64,000 nt of DNA from Chitinophaga sp. YR627 (GCF_900114995.1 NZ_FOUX01000001.1:2046001-2110000); one strand, 5' to 3'. Positions 26,501 through 36,500 are shown, counted from the first letter of the stretch. Notes: generated by a model not told the origin, from the sequence alone. A program made the numbers and translations.

Positions 26501-27969
26501 TACTGCTATGGATGATAATTGTATTGCTGGCAGGCGGACTGTTATGCTGGTTACTCGGGAGACAATCTGCCGGGTATGCCAGATGGACCGCATTGCTGAC
26601 AGTCAGCGCCGATATGGTACTGGCCTGCTGTCTATGCTGGTTATATCATGAATTCCCGGATAAAAGCTCCTGGTTCATCAACTATCAGATCAACTGGATA
26701 CCCTCTATGGGTGTCAGTCTGCACGTTGCGCTGGATGGTTTCGGTATGGTGCTGCTATTACTAACATTCTTCTTAGGCATCCTGGCAGTCCTGTGTTCCT
26801 GGAATGAAATCCGGGAAAGAGCGGGATTCTATTATTTCAACCTCTTATGGACACTGGCAGGTATCAGTGGTGTATTTGTCGCGATGGACCTCTTCCTGTT
26901 TTATTTCTGCTGGGAAGTGATGCTGATCCCCATGTATCTGCTGATCATTCTCTGGGGTGACAGCCGTCGTCGTTATGCGGCCTATAAGTTCTTTCTGTTC
27001 ACGCAGGCGGGTAGTCTGCTGATGTTGTTATCTATCCTCGCGGTATATTTCATCCATGGTCAACAAACCGGGCTATACACTTTCGACTATTTTGAACTAC
27101 TGCGTACAACATTCCAGTCAGGTACCGCATGGTGGATCATGGCTGGTTTTATGATCGCGTTCACCATCAAATTACCCATGGTGCCGTTTCATAACTGGTT
27201 GCCCGATGCGCACAGTGAAGCCCCGACAGCCGGTAGTCTTTTACTGGCTGGCCTGCTGTTAAAAACGGGGGCTTATGGAATTATCAGATTCGTATTACCA
27301 CTGCTTCCTGAAGCATCTGTAGCCATTTCCTGGTGGGCGATGTTATTCGGTGTGATCGGTATCATTTATGGCGCTTTCCTGGCTTTTTCACAGACAGATA
27401 TCAAACGGCTGATCGCGTATACATCCGTCAGTCATATGGGATTTGTGCTGACAGGCATCTTCTCTTTCAGCGAGATCGCGATGCAGGGTGTTGTGATGCA
27501 GATGCTGACCCATGGTCTGAGTACAGGAGCGCTTTTCGTAATGGCGGGGATGCTGAAAGAAAGGCTGCATACCAGGGATATTACAAAAATGGGCGGTTTA
27601 TGGACTTCCATGCCGGCCATGGGAGGAGCGGCTATTCTGTTTACGATGGCCTCTTCCGGATTGCCTTTGTTAGGCAACTTCATCGCGGAACTGTTTATAC
27701 TGCTGGGCACATTTACGGTGAATGTACTGTTTAGTGTGCTGGCTTCCGTCGGATTGGTCCTATCCGCCCTGTACGGCTTACGTTTATTACAGCGCGTATT
27801 TATGGGGGCGATAGTCGTCACCAATCCGGTGAGAGACCTCAGTACCCGGGAGATGCTGATCATGGCTGCCTTAAGTGTCAGTATTGTGGCACTGGGATTA
27901 TATCCGCAGCCGGTCATAGATACAGTACATCATTTATCGTTCACCCTTCAGCCTTTATTACATGAGTGA
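26497..27969 (+). CDS. nuoM: NADH-quinone oxidoreductase subunit M (antiporter-like)
   Basis: 490 aa. Family motifs: FYFCWEVMLIPMYLLIILWG, the lysine-bearing KLPMVPFHNWLPDAHSEAPT and ALLYAYTSVSHMGF-like text seen as RLIAYTSVSHMGFVLTG. It overlaps both neighbours (4 bp with nuoL, 8 bp with nuoN), so translation is coupled. Second of the three antiporter-like pumps. Confidence 0.96.
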   Translation: MILLWMIIVLLAGGLLCWLLGRQSAGYARWTALLTVSADMVLACCLCWLYHEFPDKSSWFINYQINWIPSMGVSLHVALDGFGMVLLLLTFFLGILAVLCSWNEIRERAGFYYFNLLWTLAGISGVFVAMDLFLFYFCWEVMLIPMYLLIILWGDSRRRYAAYKFFLFTQAGSLLMLLSILAVYFIHGQQTGLYTFDYFELLRTTFQSGTAWWIMAGFMIAFTIKLPMVPFHNWLPDAHSEAPTAGSLLLAGLLLKTGAYGIIRFVLPLLPEASVAISWWAMLFGVIGIIYGAFLAFSQTDIKRLIAYTSVSHMGFVLTGIFSFSEIAMQGVVMQMLTHGLSTGALFVMAGMLKERLHTRDITKMGGLWTSMPAMGGAAILFTMASSGLPLLGNFIAELFILLGTFTVNVLFSVLASVGLVLSALYGLRLLQRVFMGAIVVTNPVRDLSTREMLIMAALSVSIVALGLYPQPVIDTVHHLSFTLQPLLHE

Positions 27970-29401
27970 ACTGCAATTACTATCGCTACTGCCTTTCATG
28001 GTACTGGCTGTCGCTTCGCTGGTCGTCATACTGCTGATCGCATTCCGGGCCAGCCATACGGTGATCCAGGTGACGGGGTTTATCATGATGTGTCTCGTTG
28101 TACTGGCCACCTGGTACGTGAAAGATACCTTACCCAGACTGGTGCCGCCGCTGTTTATTGTAGACGGACAGGCAGCACTCTTTACAGGACTGATCATTTT
28201 CAGTGTCCTGGTGGTGGGTTTGCTATCTTACATCTACTTTGAGGAACGCGAAGAGAATCCGAAGGAATACTATATCCTTTTATTCCTGGCTACCCTGGGC
28301 GGCGCGATTCTCACGATCAGTCAGCATTTCATTTCCTTCTTTATCGGACTCGAATTGCTTAGTGTGAGTTTATATGCACTGATCGCTTATCTGCGTACCC
28401 GCAATCATGCGGTAGAAGCTGGCATGAAATACCTCGTACTGGCAGCCATGTCATCTGCTTTTCTGTTATTCGGCATGGCACTGATCTATATGGAAACGGG
28501 TACAATGACGTTTCCCGGTATTGCAGAGAAGCTGACAGACGGTATTTCCTCTCCGTTGTTTCTGTTTGGTACAGGAGCGATGATTGTAGCGATCGGGTTT
28601 AAACTCGGACTTGTCCCTTTTCATCTCTGGATAGCAGATGTATATCAGGGTTCCCCTTCCCCTGTAACCGCTTTTATTGCCACCACCTCAAAGATCGGCG
28701 CCTTTGCGGTATTACTTCGCTTTGCGCAAACCGTGAACCTGCATGAGTATCCCCTGATGATAACGGTATTTTCCGTGATCGCTGTTGCGTCTATGGTGAT
28801 GGGTAATGTGCTGGCTTTACGTCAGCAGAATCTGAAAAGACTATTAGCTTATTCTTCGATCGCACATTTTGGTTATCTGCTGGTCGCTTTTCTAACAGGT
28901 AGCAAGGCCGGCACTGAGGCTACTATTTTCTATCTGGCGGCTTATTCTATCACTTTACTGGCTGCCTTTGGCGTAATCGTGCTATTATCAACCGGTGATG
29001 AAGAGGCAGATCGTATAGAGAATTACCAGGGACTGATATGGCGTAAACCTGTTTTGGGTACAATACTGACGGTCGCGTTATTCTCACTGGCAGGCATTCC
29101 ATTAACGGCAGGATTTCTGGCGAAGTTCATGGTGTTATCAGCAGGAGTGCAACAATCTCAGTGGCCATTGCTGATTGTGCTGGTACTGACAAGTGTTATT
29201 GGTTTATACTACTATCTCCGGATCATCAGTACATTGTTCGCCACAGCTGACCGTCCGGTTAATATACCGGGGCCGAGGCATCCATTCTTTTATTTCTCTA
29301 CTTATGCGGCGCTGGTAGTACTGGCTGGCGCACTTTGCTGGCTGGGGGTCTTTCCGGGAATGGTCTTGCAGGGCATACGCAGCTTTTTATTATTGCATTA
29401 A
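27962..29401 (+). CDS. nuoN: NADH-quinone oxidoreductase subunit N (antiporter-like)
   Basis: 479 aa, last gene of the operon. Shows GLELLSVSLYALIAYLRTRN, KLGLVPFHLWIADVYQGSPS and RLLAYSSIAHFGYLLVAFL. The C-terminus (GVFPGMVLQGIRSFLLLH) is repeated in decayed form just downstream. With this subunit the operon encodes a complete 14-subunit-equivalent complex I. Confidence 0.96.
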   Translation: MSELQLLSLLPFMVLAVASLVVILLIAFRASHTVIQVTGFIMMCLVVLATWYVKDTLPRLVPPLFIVDGQAALFTGLIIFSVLVVGLLSYIYFEEREENPKEYYILLFLATLGGAILTISQHFISFFIGLELLSVSLYALIAYLRTRNHAVEAGMKYLVLAAMSSAFLLFGMALIYMETGTMTFPGIAEKLTDGISSPLFLFGTGAMIVAIGFKLGLVPFHLWIADVYQGSPSPVTAFIATTSKIGAFAVLLRFAQTVNLHEYPLMITVFSVIAVASMVMGNVLALRQQNLKRLLAYSSIAHFGYLLVAFLTGSKAGTEATIFYLAAYSITLLAAFGVIVLLSTGDEEADRIENYQGLIWRKPVLGTILTVALFSLAGIPLTAGFLAKFMVLSAGVQQSQWPLLIVLVLTSVIGLYYYLRIISTLFATADRPVNIPGPRHPFFYFSTYAALVVLAGALCWLGVFPGMVLQGIRSFLLLH

Positions 29402-29433
29402 CTGGAATATGGGAGATGTACAGCATATTCCCT

Positions 29434-29526
29434 CTTTGCTCACAAGGCATCTTTCCAGGGATGATACGCCAGCGTATACGCAGCTTCTTAATATTGTATT
29501 GACTTAGGGTATGGGATACAAACAGC
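29434..29526 (+). pseudogene. Decayed tandem copy of the nuoN 3' end
   Basis: Aligned with 29333-29416, the end of nuoN, 29434-29503 matches at about 51 of 70 positions. Translated in the same frame it gives LCSQGIFPGMIRQRIRSFLI followed by LY-stop, against LCWLGVFPGMVLQGIRSFLL followed by LH-stop. The similarity runs past the stop (TATGGGA, CAGCA), so the duplicated unit is about 100 bp and includes flanking non-coding bases. Confidence 0.75.
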
Positions 29527-29527
29527 A

Positions 29528-29553
29528 CAGCCGTCCTTTTGAAAGGGCGGCTG
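29528..29553. terminator. Hairpin between the nuo operon and the convergent SnoaL-like gene
   Basis: CAGCCGTCCTTT (29528-29539) pairs with AAAGGGCGGCTG (29542-29553) with one mismatch. No clear T run on the plus strand; probably a shared bidirectional transcript end. Confidence 0.55.
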
Positions 29554-29604
29554 ACTGCATATATTATTATGGCCGGTTTTATTTCAATGTACGGTGTTGT
29601 CGTT

Positions 29605-30324
29605 TTATGAGGTTCCCATCGCAGAAATCTCTTCTGTGGTATTCCAGTGCTCGGCGACCTTACCGTTTTCAAGTCTGAAGAGGTCATAGAAGGCCGCTTC
29701 ACAATCTGACTGTCTGCCTTCACTGACTACAAGTGCGAAGTTCCCTTCGCCCAGTACACGGTGGATCTTATCATATTGAATAGCGGGTGGTGTGGTCTGA
29801 TCCTGTATCCAGGCACAGGAGTAGTGCTGAAATTTCGCCTGCTCGCTAAAATAGCGGGAGCAAACAGTGTTATCCCCTTTCTTCACCAGCACGTCTTCCA
29901 CGGTACATTTCGCCAGCTGTTTGTTTTCTGCTGTCCGCTGATATTCTGTGATATTTACTGAGCGGGCGTTTAATGGTCTTATATTATCTTCAGCAGATGA
30001 GATCTGCAGATGATCCCAGTGCTCTACTATTCTGTCGTGTTCAAATCTGAAAACACTGAATCCGATCATCACAATTTCAAAATGATATTCAACATGTGCA
30101 AATACAAAGTCACCGTCTTCCATGAGTCTGACAATGCGCACAAAAGCATTCCTGGGCCATTCTTTCAGGTAGTGTTTAAACCCCTGTAAGCCTTTACCTA
30201 TGCGCTGGTTGTGTTGTACATAATGTTGTGCGTCTATGTAAGTCAGCGGCGTTTTCATACCCGTACCCATACTGGTCAGCAGCACAGCTACTTTCTCCTT
30301 CTTCGATAGTTCTAAATTCTGCAT
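29605..30324 (-). CDS. SnoaL-like (NTF2-fold) protein, two domains
   Basis: 239 aa from MQNLELSKKEKVAVLLTS; the frame is open 75 bases further upstream but that part looks non-coding. Two NTF2-like halves are visible: residues ~5-115 (YVQHNQRIGKGLQGFKHYLK, FRFEHDRIVEHWDHLQ) and ~130-239 (FQHYSCAWIQDQT, FRLENGKVAEHWNTTEEI). The D/N-x-I/V-x-E-H-W-D/N ending of each half is typical of the SnoaL/polyketide-cyclase-like group. No enzyme activity can be assigned. A possible promoter and hairpin lie at 30510-30599 upstream. Confidence 0.8.
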   Translation of the reverse strand: MQNLELSKKEKVAVLLTSMGTGMKTPLTYIDAQHYVQHNQRIGKGLQGFKHYLKEWPRNAFVRIVRLMEDGDFVFAHVEYHFEIVMIGFSVFRFEHDRIVEHWDHLQISSAEDNIRPLNARSVNITEYQRTAENKQLAKCTVEDVLVKKGDNTVCSRYFSEQAKFQHYSCAWIQDQTTPPAIQYDKIHRVLGEGNFALVVSEGRQSDCEAAFYDLFRLENGKVAEHWNTTEEISAMGTS

Positions 30325-30509
30325 CCGGCGGGCTATTGAATGAGCTCCGGCCAGAACCGGAGCCCATGAAACTACAAATCGGCAATCCAAAAAACACACT
30401 GTCTTTCGAGCATCCCCTTGCTGGTATGGCGTTGGCGACAGGCCAACATCATGGTGATACTGTTTGTTATTCAGGCCAATAATAGACTATCTGGTCTTTT
30501 ATAAAGCCT

Positions 30510-30532
30510 TAAAAAAACAGCAGGGATGCTGT
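30510..30532 (-). terminator. Minus-strand intrinsic terminator or attenuator
   Basis: ACAGCA (30517-30522), loop GGGA, TGCTGT (30527-30532); on the minus strand the stem is followed by seven T residues (30517-30511). It lies about 30 nt downstream of a minus-strand promoter and about 190 nt upstream of the SnoaL-like start, so it either ends a very short RNA or attenuates that gene. Confidence 0.6.
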
Positions 30533-30567
30533 CCTGTAAATAGATCGATAAATTTAATTCTATCGAA

Positions 30568-30599
30568 CAAATTTAGACCATGCAGTCTTTTTCACCAAA
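30568..30599 (-). promoter_or_regulatory. Bacteroidota-type promoter, minus strand
   Basis: On the minus strand TTTG (30599-30596), 20 nt, then TAAATTTG (30575-30568). Both boxes match the consensus. The start site would be near 30560. Confidence 0.6.
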
Positions 30600-30818
30600 A
30601 AAATTACTGAATAAGTGTAGCGCAGACTTTTTTTATTTATTTAACCATTCATTAACAACTGCCGATCATAGTTTTTGTATTATGCATTCGCAAAAAGCAT
30701 TGAACTTTATCAGGAAAAATTAAGTCAGGGGACTGTTCTATTTTATTTAGCTAAGATCAGGCTATCAATTAGGTATTAAACAACTCATACTTCAGGACAA
30801 TGTAACAATACCTACGCT

Positions 30819-31265
30819 ATGAAAGCCAGGGACATTATTTTGCTTGCGTGCTATTTTCTGTTTACGAGCATGTTTCTTTATGCTGCAGTTTCCAAATTAA
30901 TGACGTACCAGGTTTTTGTGGTGCAGATGCAACGTCAGCCGTTCTCGGATGCATATGGCAAATTTCTGACGTGGGCAATTCCGGCCGCAGAGATACTGTT
31001 TGCAATAATGATGGTAACAACTGCTTTTCGTAAACTTGGGCTTTATCTGTCGACTTCCTTAATGATCTGTTTTACCGGTTATATCGTACTGGTACAGTTC
31101 CATTACTATGGGAAGATTCCCTGTAGCTGTGGTGGCGCGATATCAAAACTATCGTGGACGCAGCACCTATTATTCAACTTATTCTTTGTTGCTATTGGCT
31201 TTCTTGGCATCTATCTCGAACGACGAGCAGAATCATTACAACAGAACGTACATCTAGCTAAATAA
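30819..31265 (+). CDS. MauE/DoxX-like membrane protein
   Basis: 148 aa with four membrane helices (about 7-27, 50-70, 76-97, 118-137). The motif KIPCSCGGAISKLSWTQH near residues 104-121 is the hallmark of the MauE-like, redox-associated group in Bacteroidota, where CxC may exchange disulfides with periplasmic thioredoxins. Followed by two tiny genes for Cys-containing peptides, a recurring association that suggests the membrane protein helps their maturation or export; that link is an inference. Confidence 0.82.
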   Translation: MKARDIILLACYFLFTSMFLYAAVSKLMTYQVFVVQMQRQPFSDAYGKFLTWAIPAAEILFAIMMVTTAFRKLGLYLSTSLMICFTGYIVLVQFHYYGKIPCSCGGAISKLSWTQHLLFNLFFVAIGFLGIYLERRAESLQQNVHLAK

Positions 31266-31289
31266 ATCTACTGATCTAAAATTCACACT

Positions 31290-31361
31290 ATGGGACAATC
31301 TACGCTTTGTCTTGCCACCGGCAAGGCCCCGGTAGGGTCATGTCCACCCAGAGCCGGCTAA
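31290..31361 (+). CDS. Possible 23-aa Cys-containing peptide
   Basis: A 24-codon frame, MGQSTLCLATGKAPVGSCPP then RAG-stop, begins 24 bp after the MauE-like gene. It has two Cys residues 11 apart and several Gly/Pro. No ribosome-binding site is needed in this phylum, so start evidence is weak. It may be a small precursor peptide or chance; the hairpin-forming TTGCCACCGGCAA inside is an alternative explanation (RNA structure). Confidence 0.3.
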   Translation: MGQSTLCLATGKAPVGSCPPRAG

Positions 31362-31457
31362 AACAGCAGCATGTTATAGTCTATCATTAGCTTTTTTGCA
31401 GTAAGTCACACTTTTTTTTCCTGAAACATTCCTCTTAAAAATCGTCAATTGCTTCTT

Positions 31458-31709
31458 ATGAAAAGAATCAAACTCTTATTTGCACTCACTGCGGTGTTAG
31501 CAGGTGCAGGCACCGCTATTGCTACTACCGGAAAACCTGGCGCTTCCGCTGCCGTGGAAGTAAACCGCAACTGGATTGACTGGAATGACGACCTCGTGTT
31601 AGTAAACGTACCAAAATCAGTTGCAGACCTTTACTGCGCATCGTCAATAGACATTTGTCTGAGAGCACAGGACAATGTATATATTCATACAAATGGATAT
31701 TTACCTTGA
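31458..31709 (+). CDS. Small secreted protein, DUF6520-like
   Basis: 83 aa. Signal peptide of about 22 residues (MKRIKLLFALTAVLAGAGTAI), then a short mature part with WIDWNDDLVLVNVP and two Cys (DLYCASSIDICLRAQ). The size, leader and position next to a MauE-like gene resemble DUF6520 small proteins of Chitinophagaceae and related groups. Function unknown. The frame is open 9 bases upstream through a TTG codon, but the ATG at 31458 is preferred. Confidence 0.7.
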   Translation: MKRIKLLFALTAVLAGAGTAIATTGKPGASAAVEVNRNWIDWNDDLVLVNVPKSVADLYCASSIDICLRAQDNVYIHTNGYLP

Positions 31710-31729
31710 GTTTGCTGTAACCATTTTCA

Positions 31730-31760
31730 TACATCAGGGAGCTGATCATCCCCTGATGTA
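31730..31760 (+). terminator. Hairpin after the small secreted protein
   Basis: TACATCAGGG (31730-31739) pairs perfectly with CCCTGATGTA (31751-31760) around an 11-nt loop; a short T-rich stretch follows. Confidence 0.65.
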
Positions 31761-31888
31761 CCTGAACCTTTCTTAAATAATTTATAACAGCTTATGTATA
31801 CATGACGTAGCCAGGATTGGCCGCGTTGTGAAAAGATTTTTTTATTCCTGAATTGCTTTTCTTTTTGCTTTTACTATATCATTTTTGA

Positions 31889-31939
31889 ATATTCCGGTGA
31901 TGTATCTCTTAGCGACATAAGAGATGATTACCGGAATAT
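31889..31939. terminator. Two-tier hairpin between convergent genes
   Basis: Outer stem ATATTCCGGT (31889-31898) / ACCGGAATAT (31930-31939) and inner stem ATCTCTTA (31904-31911) / TAAGAGAT (31918-31925), separated by small internal loops. It lies between the plus-strand secreted-peptide gene and the end of the minus-strand susD-like gene. The rest of 31710-32102 shows no gene. Confidence 0.6.
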
Positions 31940-32102
31940 CTGTTTAATCTTCTTAAACGCTACATTGCAAAACAACTAACACTTGTATTGCAAACTATCT
32001 ATGATTGTTATTGCACATCTTCAAATCGCACAGACGACTATTTTGCTTTCTCTGAATAGATAATAGAGCAACGCATTTCTGTACTTCATAAGGCAGTCAA
32101 CC

Positions 32103-33512
32103 TCAATTATACCCCGGATTCTGCTCCAATGCAGGATTCAGCAAGATCTGCGAAACCGGAATTGGCCATAAACTATCCGTATCCTGCCAATACGGCTTTA
32201 TAGCCTTCATCACCTCATTTACCTTTCCACTCCTTTTAAGATCGTACCAACGATGCCCCCACTCAGCAAACAACTCTATCCTCCGCTCATGCATTATTTT
32301 TACTGACAGCTCCTCAGCAGTAATAAGCGGTTGTATATCTGCAATCAGCGGTAGTTCCGCCCTCCTGCGTACCATATCAATGTCCTCTATTGCACCGGGT
32401 AGTTGTCCGGCGGCTAAGCGACATTCAGCCCTGATAAGATACATTTCGGCAAGCCTTAGCACCGTCGTATACTCCGTAGGAACAAACCCGGGTGAAAAAT
32501 CACTCCGTTTCTTATACTTAAAAGGATAATAATACACTTTACCGGCGACCACCTTATTACGCACCCATTCCGTCAGCCGCTTATCACCGGGTTCAAATGC
32601 AGCCAGCAATGAATCTGTTAATGCAAAACTCGGCCGTCCGGAGCCCGCAGGGATCAACCAGTTACCTTCCATGGTATTATAGCCCGTCAATACCGGCTGT
32701 AACTGGAAAATAGCCTCGTTACTAACTGCCAGAAATACATCCTTTAATGCTTCCAGTCTGTAATAACCCGCATTAATCACATCTGTCGCCTCCCGCTCAG
32801 CAGCGGCCCATTGTTTCCTATGCAGATAATAGGTTGCCAGCAACGCTCCTGCTGACCACTTATTGGCCCTGGCCCTGTCTGTTGACGGATATCCTATACT
32901 TAACAATGTCTTTGCGGTGATCAGTTCTGTTTCTATAAAAGCTTCTACGGTCGTGATAGCCGTCCTGGGCATCTTTTCGTTTTCCAGGTAAGACGTCACT
33001 TTTACAAGGGGAACGGCGCCAAAACAATTGCTCAGATGAAAGTAGATCAACGCCCGGAGAAAGTGGCATTCTCCCAGCAACTGGTTCTTTAGTGCAGCAG
33101 GTAACTCTTTACTGTCTTCTAATCCTTCTACACAGGCATTGACGCTATAGATATACCGGTAGGCGGCATTCCAGAAAAATTCCCGGACGGTGGTATTATC
33201 GGAGGACAATGTCGAATTATAAAATTCAACGATCGAAGGCTGTGTTGCCGTATATGCCAGTTCATCACAATACACGCCTGTATAAACGCTGGTAGCACCG
33301 GATATCAGATTCGTAGACAATGAAAGTCCTGAGTAAATACCGGCTACCGCTGCGACCGCAGAATCCTTATTACCGAATACCTGTTTCCCGATCGTCTTAT
33401 TATCGGGTACAGGTACATCCAGCATCTTTGAGCAGGCGGTCAGACAAACCACTCCCAAAAGGACATATAAGAGATATTTCGCTGTAATGCTTTTAATGAC
33501 TGTTCTTTTCAT
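32103..33512 (-). CDS. SusD/RagB-family outer membrane lipoprotein
   Basis: 469 aa. Lipoprotein signal with lipobox VCLTACSKM (Cys27). The SusD pattern follows: AVAAVAGIYSGLSLSTN near residues 53-69, FHLSNCFGAVPLVKVTSY (TPR part) and the C-terminal RLAEMYLIRAECRLAAGQLP, ending with a WYDLKRSGKV region. SusD proteins bind glycans at the cell surface and cover the SusC pore. Gene start is 12 bp after the SusC stop. Substrate cannot be read from sequence; the adjacent chitinase makes a chitin-derived or amino-sugar substrate plausible. Confidence 0.95.
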   Translation of the reverse strand: MKRTVIKSITAKYLLYVLLGVVCLTACSKMLDVPVPDNKTIGKQVFGNKDSAVAAVAGIYSGLSLSTNLISGATSVYTGVYCDELAYTATQPSIVEFYNSTLSSDNTTVREFFWNAAYRYIYSVNACVEGLEDSKELPAALKNQLLGECHFLRALIYFHLSNCFGAVPLVKVTSYLENEKMPRTAITTVEAFIETELITAKTLLSIGYPSTDRARANKWSAGALLATYYLHRKQWAAAEREATDVINAGYYRLEALKDVFLAVSNEAIFQLQPVLTGYNTMEGNWLIPAGSGRPSFALTDSLLAAFEPGDKRLTEWVRNKVVAGKVYYYPFKYKKRSDFSPGFVPTEYTTVLRLAEMYLIRAECRLAAGQLPGAIEDIDMVRRRAELPLIADIQPLITAEELSVKIMHERRIELFAEWGHRWYDLKRSGKVNEVMKAIKPYWQDTDSLWPIPVSQILLNPALEQNPGYN

Positions 33513-33524
33513 ATAACCGCGTAT

Positions 33525-36500
33525 TTAAAAAGAAGCCCTTACGCCCAATGCCACCGTTCTTAATGGAGGCAACGCAAACGGACTCGCAGTTTCAGGATCG
33601 CCTGCCTGATACCGCGTGATGGTAAAAAGATTCTGTGCTTTGCAATAGATCCTGATGTTGTCCAGTTTAAGCCTGGTAAACAGATGAGGAGGCAGCGTAT
33701 AATAGATGTACACGTTTCTCAGTTTCATAAAACTCGCATCAGAATAAGCCTTGTCAGAATTAATAATACGGGTACGATCGCTGTATACATCTCCGCCCGA
33801 CATCGTGGAAAATCTTGGATAGATGGCATTATCGCCATATTGGCCCCAGCGGTCCAGTACTTCAACTGCCTGATTTACCGGTGCTCCCGGCAGTGCATTT
33901 CTGATATAAGTGGCATACAGATAATTGGGCGCCAGCTGTTTTCTGAAGTCCCCCAGCAGGGTCAGTTCTAATGCCTTCCAGCTCAATCCCAGACGGAATC
34001 CGCCAAACCAGGAAGGGTCCAGGTGACCTATTACCTGGTAATCATTAACACTGTAACCACTGACCCCGTCCTTATCCTGGATGACAAAAAGTCCCGTTGC
34101 AGGATCGACACCGGCTACATGTAATTTATTCAGCACTTTCACGGACTCACCCACCACATAAGAGCCATAATAAGCAGATGTAGACAGTTTCTCAAAGCGG
34201 AGTAGTCTGCTCTTCGGAACAGTCAGATTAACGCCTGTAAACAGCTTAAAATCGCCGCTTTTGATGATTGTCGCATCGAATGTAAACTCCCATCCACTGT
34301 TTCTGATAGCAGCATCTATATTTTTGAGAATGTCGTTAAAACCGGTCTGTGAAGGCAGATTATAGCGCACCAGCTGATTAGAGCTGCGATTCGTAAAATA
34401 AACAAGTGAAGCATACATATCCGCCGGCGTAAACTCGAGGTCCAGTCCGAATTCTATTTTCCGGCAGGTTTCCCAGGAATAGGCCGGATTATACAATGCA
34501 TCGGGTCTCAATCCGGATGTACCCTGATAAGGTCCGCCGGATACCGGCGACCAGGTATCAAGGTATTTATAGTTTTCAATTTTATCGTTGCCGGTCACCC
34601 CGATACTGCTGCGCAGCTTACCATAACGTACAAAGCCATTCAGCGGCTGGAAGAACTTTTCTTTTGAAAAGATCCAGGCCACACCGGTTGCCCAGAAATT
34701 ACCAAAGCGCCGCTCGGGACTGAACTTACTACTCCCATCCCGGCGGAAGGTCATATCAAGGATATACTTCTGATTATATTTATAGTTGAACTGTGTGAAG
34801 AATGCGCCATACCTGTACTGACTCGATTCGGGTGTAAAATTATTGTTCTTCAGCGGCGCCTTGTCAGGAAAGCGAAGGTATAGATCGTCGGTATATCCAT
34901 ATCCGGTTACAGACGATATATTAGAGGTGGCGTACTGGAACGAATAGCCCCCCAGCAAGGTAAAATCACCTTGTTTGATATGTTTTGCAAACTGCAGTAC
35001 CGGGTCGAACATCAGACTTTTATATTTACCGGTAGCAAAAGATGAGCTACCGGTAACTGTACTATCGGTGTAAGGATTCTGGGACGCAATAGGTAATAAG
35101 CTGTTTTCGTATACATTGACGCCTGTCAGGCCGATATTCGCTTTCAGCCGGAGATCAGGCAGGATCTCGTAAGAAGGCGTTACATTAACGATCAGGTTAT
35201 TCTTGACCATAGAATAGCGCTTCAGTCTTTCCGCCATCGGATTTGCGAAGGATTCTCCTCCTTCCTGCCACACCAGGTTATGATGCGCATCGTAGGGCTT
35301 TGGCGCATTCGGAGGCAGCATTTCTCCCGAAGACGCAGGACTGAACAACTGGTTGTTATCTACTGAATAATTAGCATACACACCCAGCTTAAATCTTGCA
35401 TCTTTCGACTGATGGTCGGCTGCCAGATTGATGGTGCTGCGCAGATAGGACATATCTTTCGAATAGACTGTCCCTTCCCGGTAAATCCCCGTACTCAGTA
35501 ATAGTCTCGTATACTTTGTACCACCGGAAATACTGATATTCAGGTCATTCATACCCGCCAGTCTTCCCCTCAGCATTTTCTGCCAGTCCGTATACCGGGT
35601 TGTGTCCCACAAAGTAAGATCAGGCGCATAGCCGGGTGTTCCCGGTATGTCGTTGGGATCGATCGTATCATTCCGGAAAGCCTCCTTACGCATACTGATA
35701 TACTGCCGGGTATTCAGGAGAGATAGTTTGCTGGATACAGCGTTTATCCCATACATATAATCCAATGTCACCTTCAGTTTCCCTTTTTCTCCTTTTTTCG
35801 TATTGATGATCACCACTCCGTTAGCACCCCGGCTGCCATAGGCGGCAGTCGCCACCGCATCTTTCAGGATGTACATGGATTCAATATCATACAACCCGAA
35901 AATGGTAAAAGGACTGATACCACCTTCTTCACTCTGGGAGGCTATGGAAGGCAGCTGATTGATCCGTTCACCATAACCGGGCAACTGTGTACCATTTACT
36001 ATATATAATGGATCGGATCCATTGAACAGGGAGTTGATGCCCCGGAGATTTACTTTAATCGCTGCGCCCGTAACACCACTTGATTGTGTGATCACCATAC
36101 CGGGTATGCGGCCCTGTAATGATAAAAGCGGATTTCCGGTAGGACGGCCTTCAATTTCCTTCGCTGTTACCTTGGATACAGAACCCGACGAGTATCGGTT
36201 TGAGTTACCCATATATCCCACTACCGTTACCCCATCAAGGCTGTTATCAGCCTGTCTGAGAATGATCACCTCTTTCTGACCGGACTGCAACAGCCGCTCC
36301 TGCCCTTCATATCCCATAAAAGTAATCAGTACATGTGGTTTCGCTTCTGTGGAGAGAAAACTGAAATTCCCCGCAGTATCCGAGCTGGCGCCTTCCTTCT
36401 TTCCCTTCACCTGTATGGTCGTGCCTGGCAATGATGATCCATCCTCATCGATCACCTTTCCCGTTATACGATAATGTGAAACACTAACGGTTATCTCTGA

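Larger units (their letters stand above)
30325..30818. other. Intergenic region, 494 bp, with hairpins and a minus-strand promoter
   Basis: No convincing gene. It holds a 7-bp hairpin GCTCCGG/CCGGAGC (30344-30363), a minus-strand terminator-like hairpin (30517-30532) and a minus-strand TTTG / TAAATTTG promoter (30568-30599). A plus-strand frame of 38 codons from 30366 has no recognisable features and is not called. Confidence 0.5.

Noticed and set aside
30366..30482. A 38-codon plus-strand frame (MKLQIGNPKNTLSFEH...)
   Set aside because: Overlaps hairpins, has no family features and no promoter; treated as chance.
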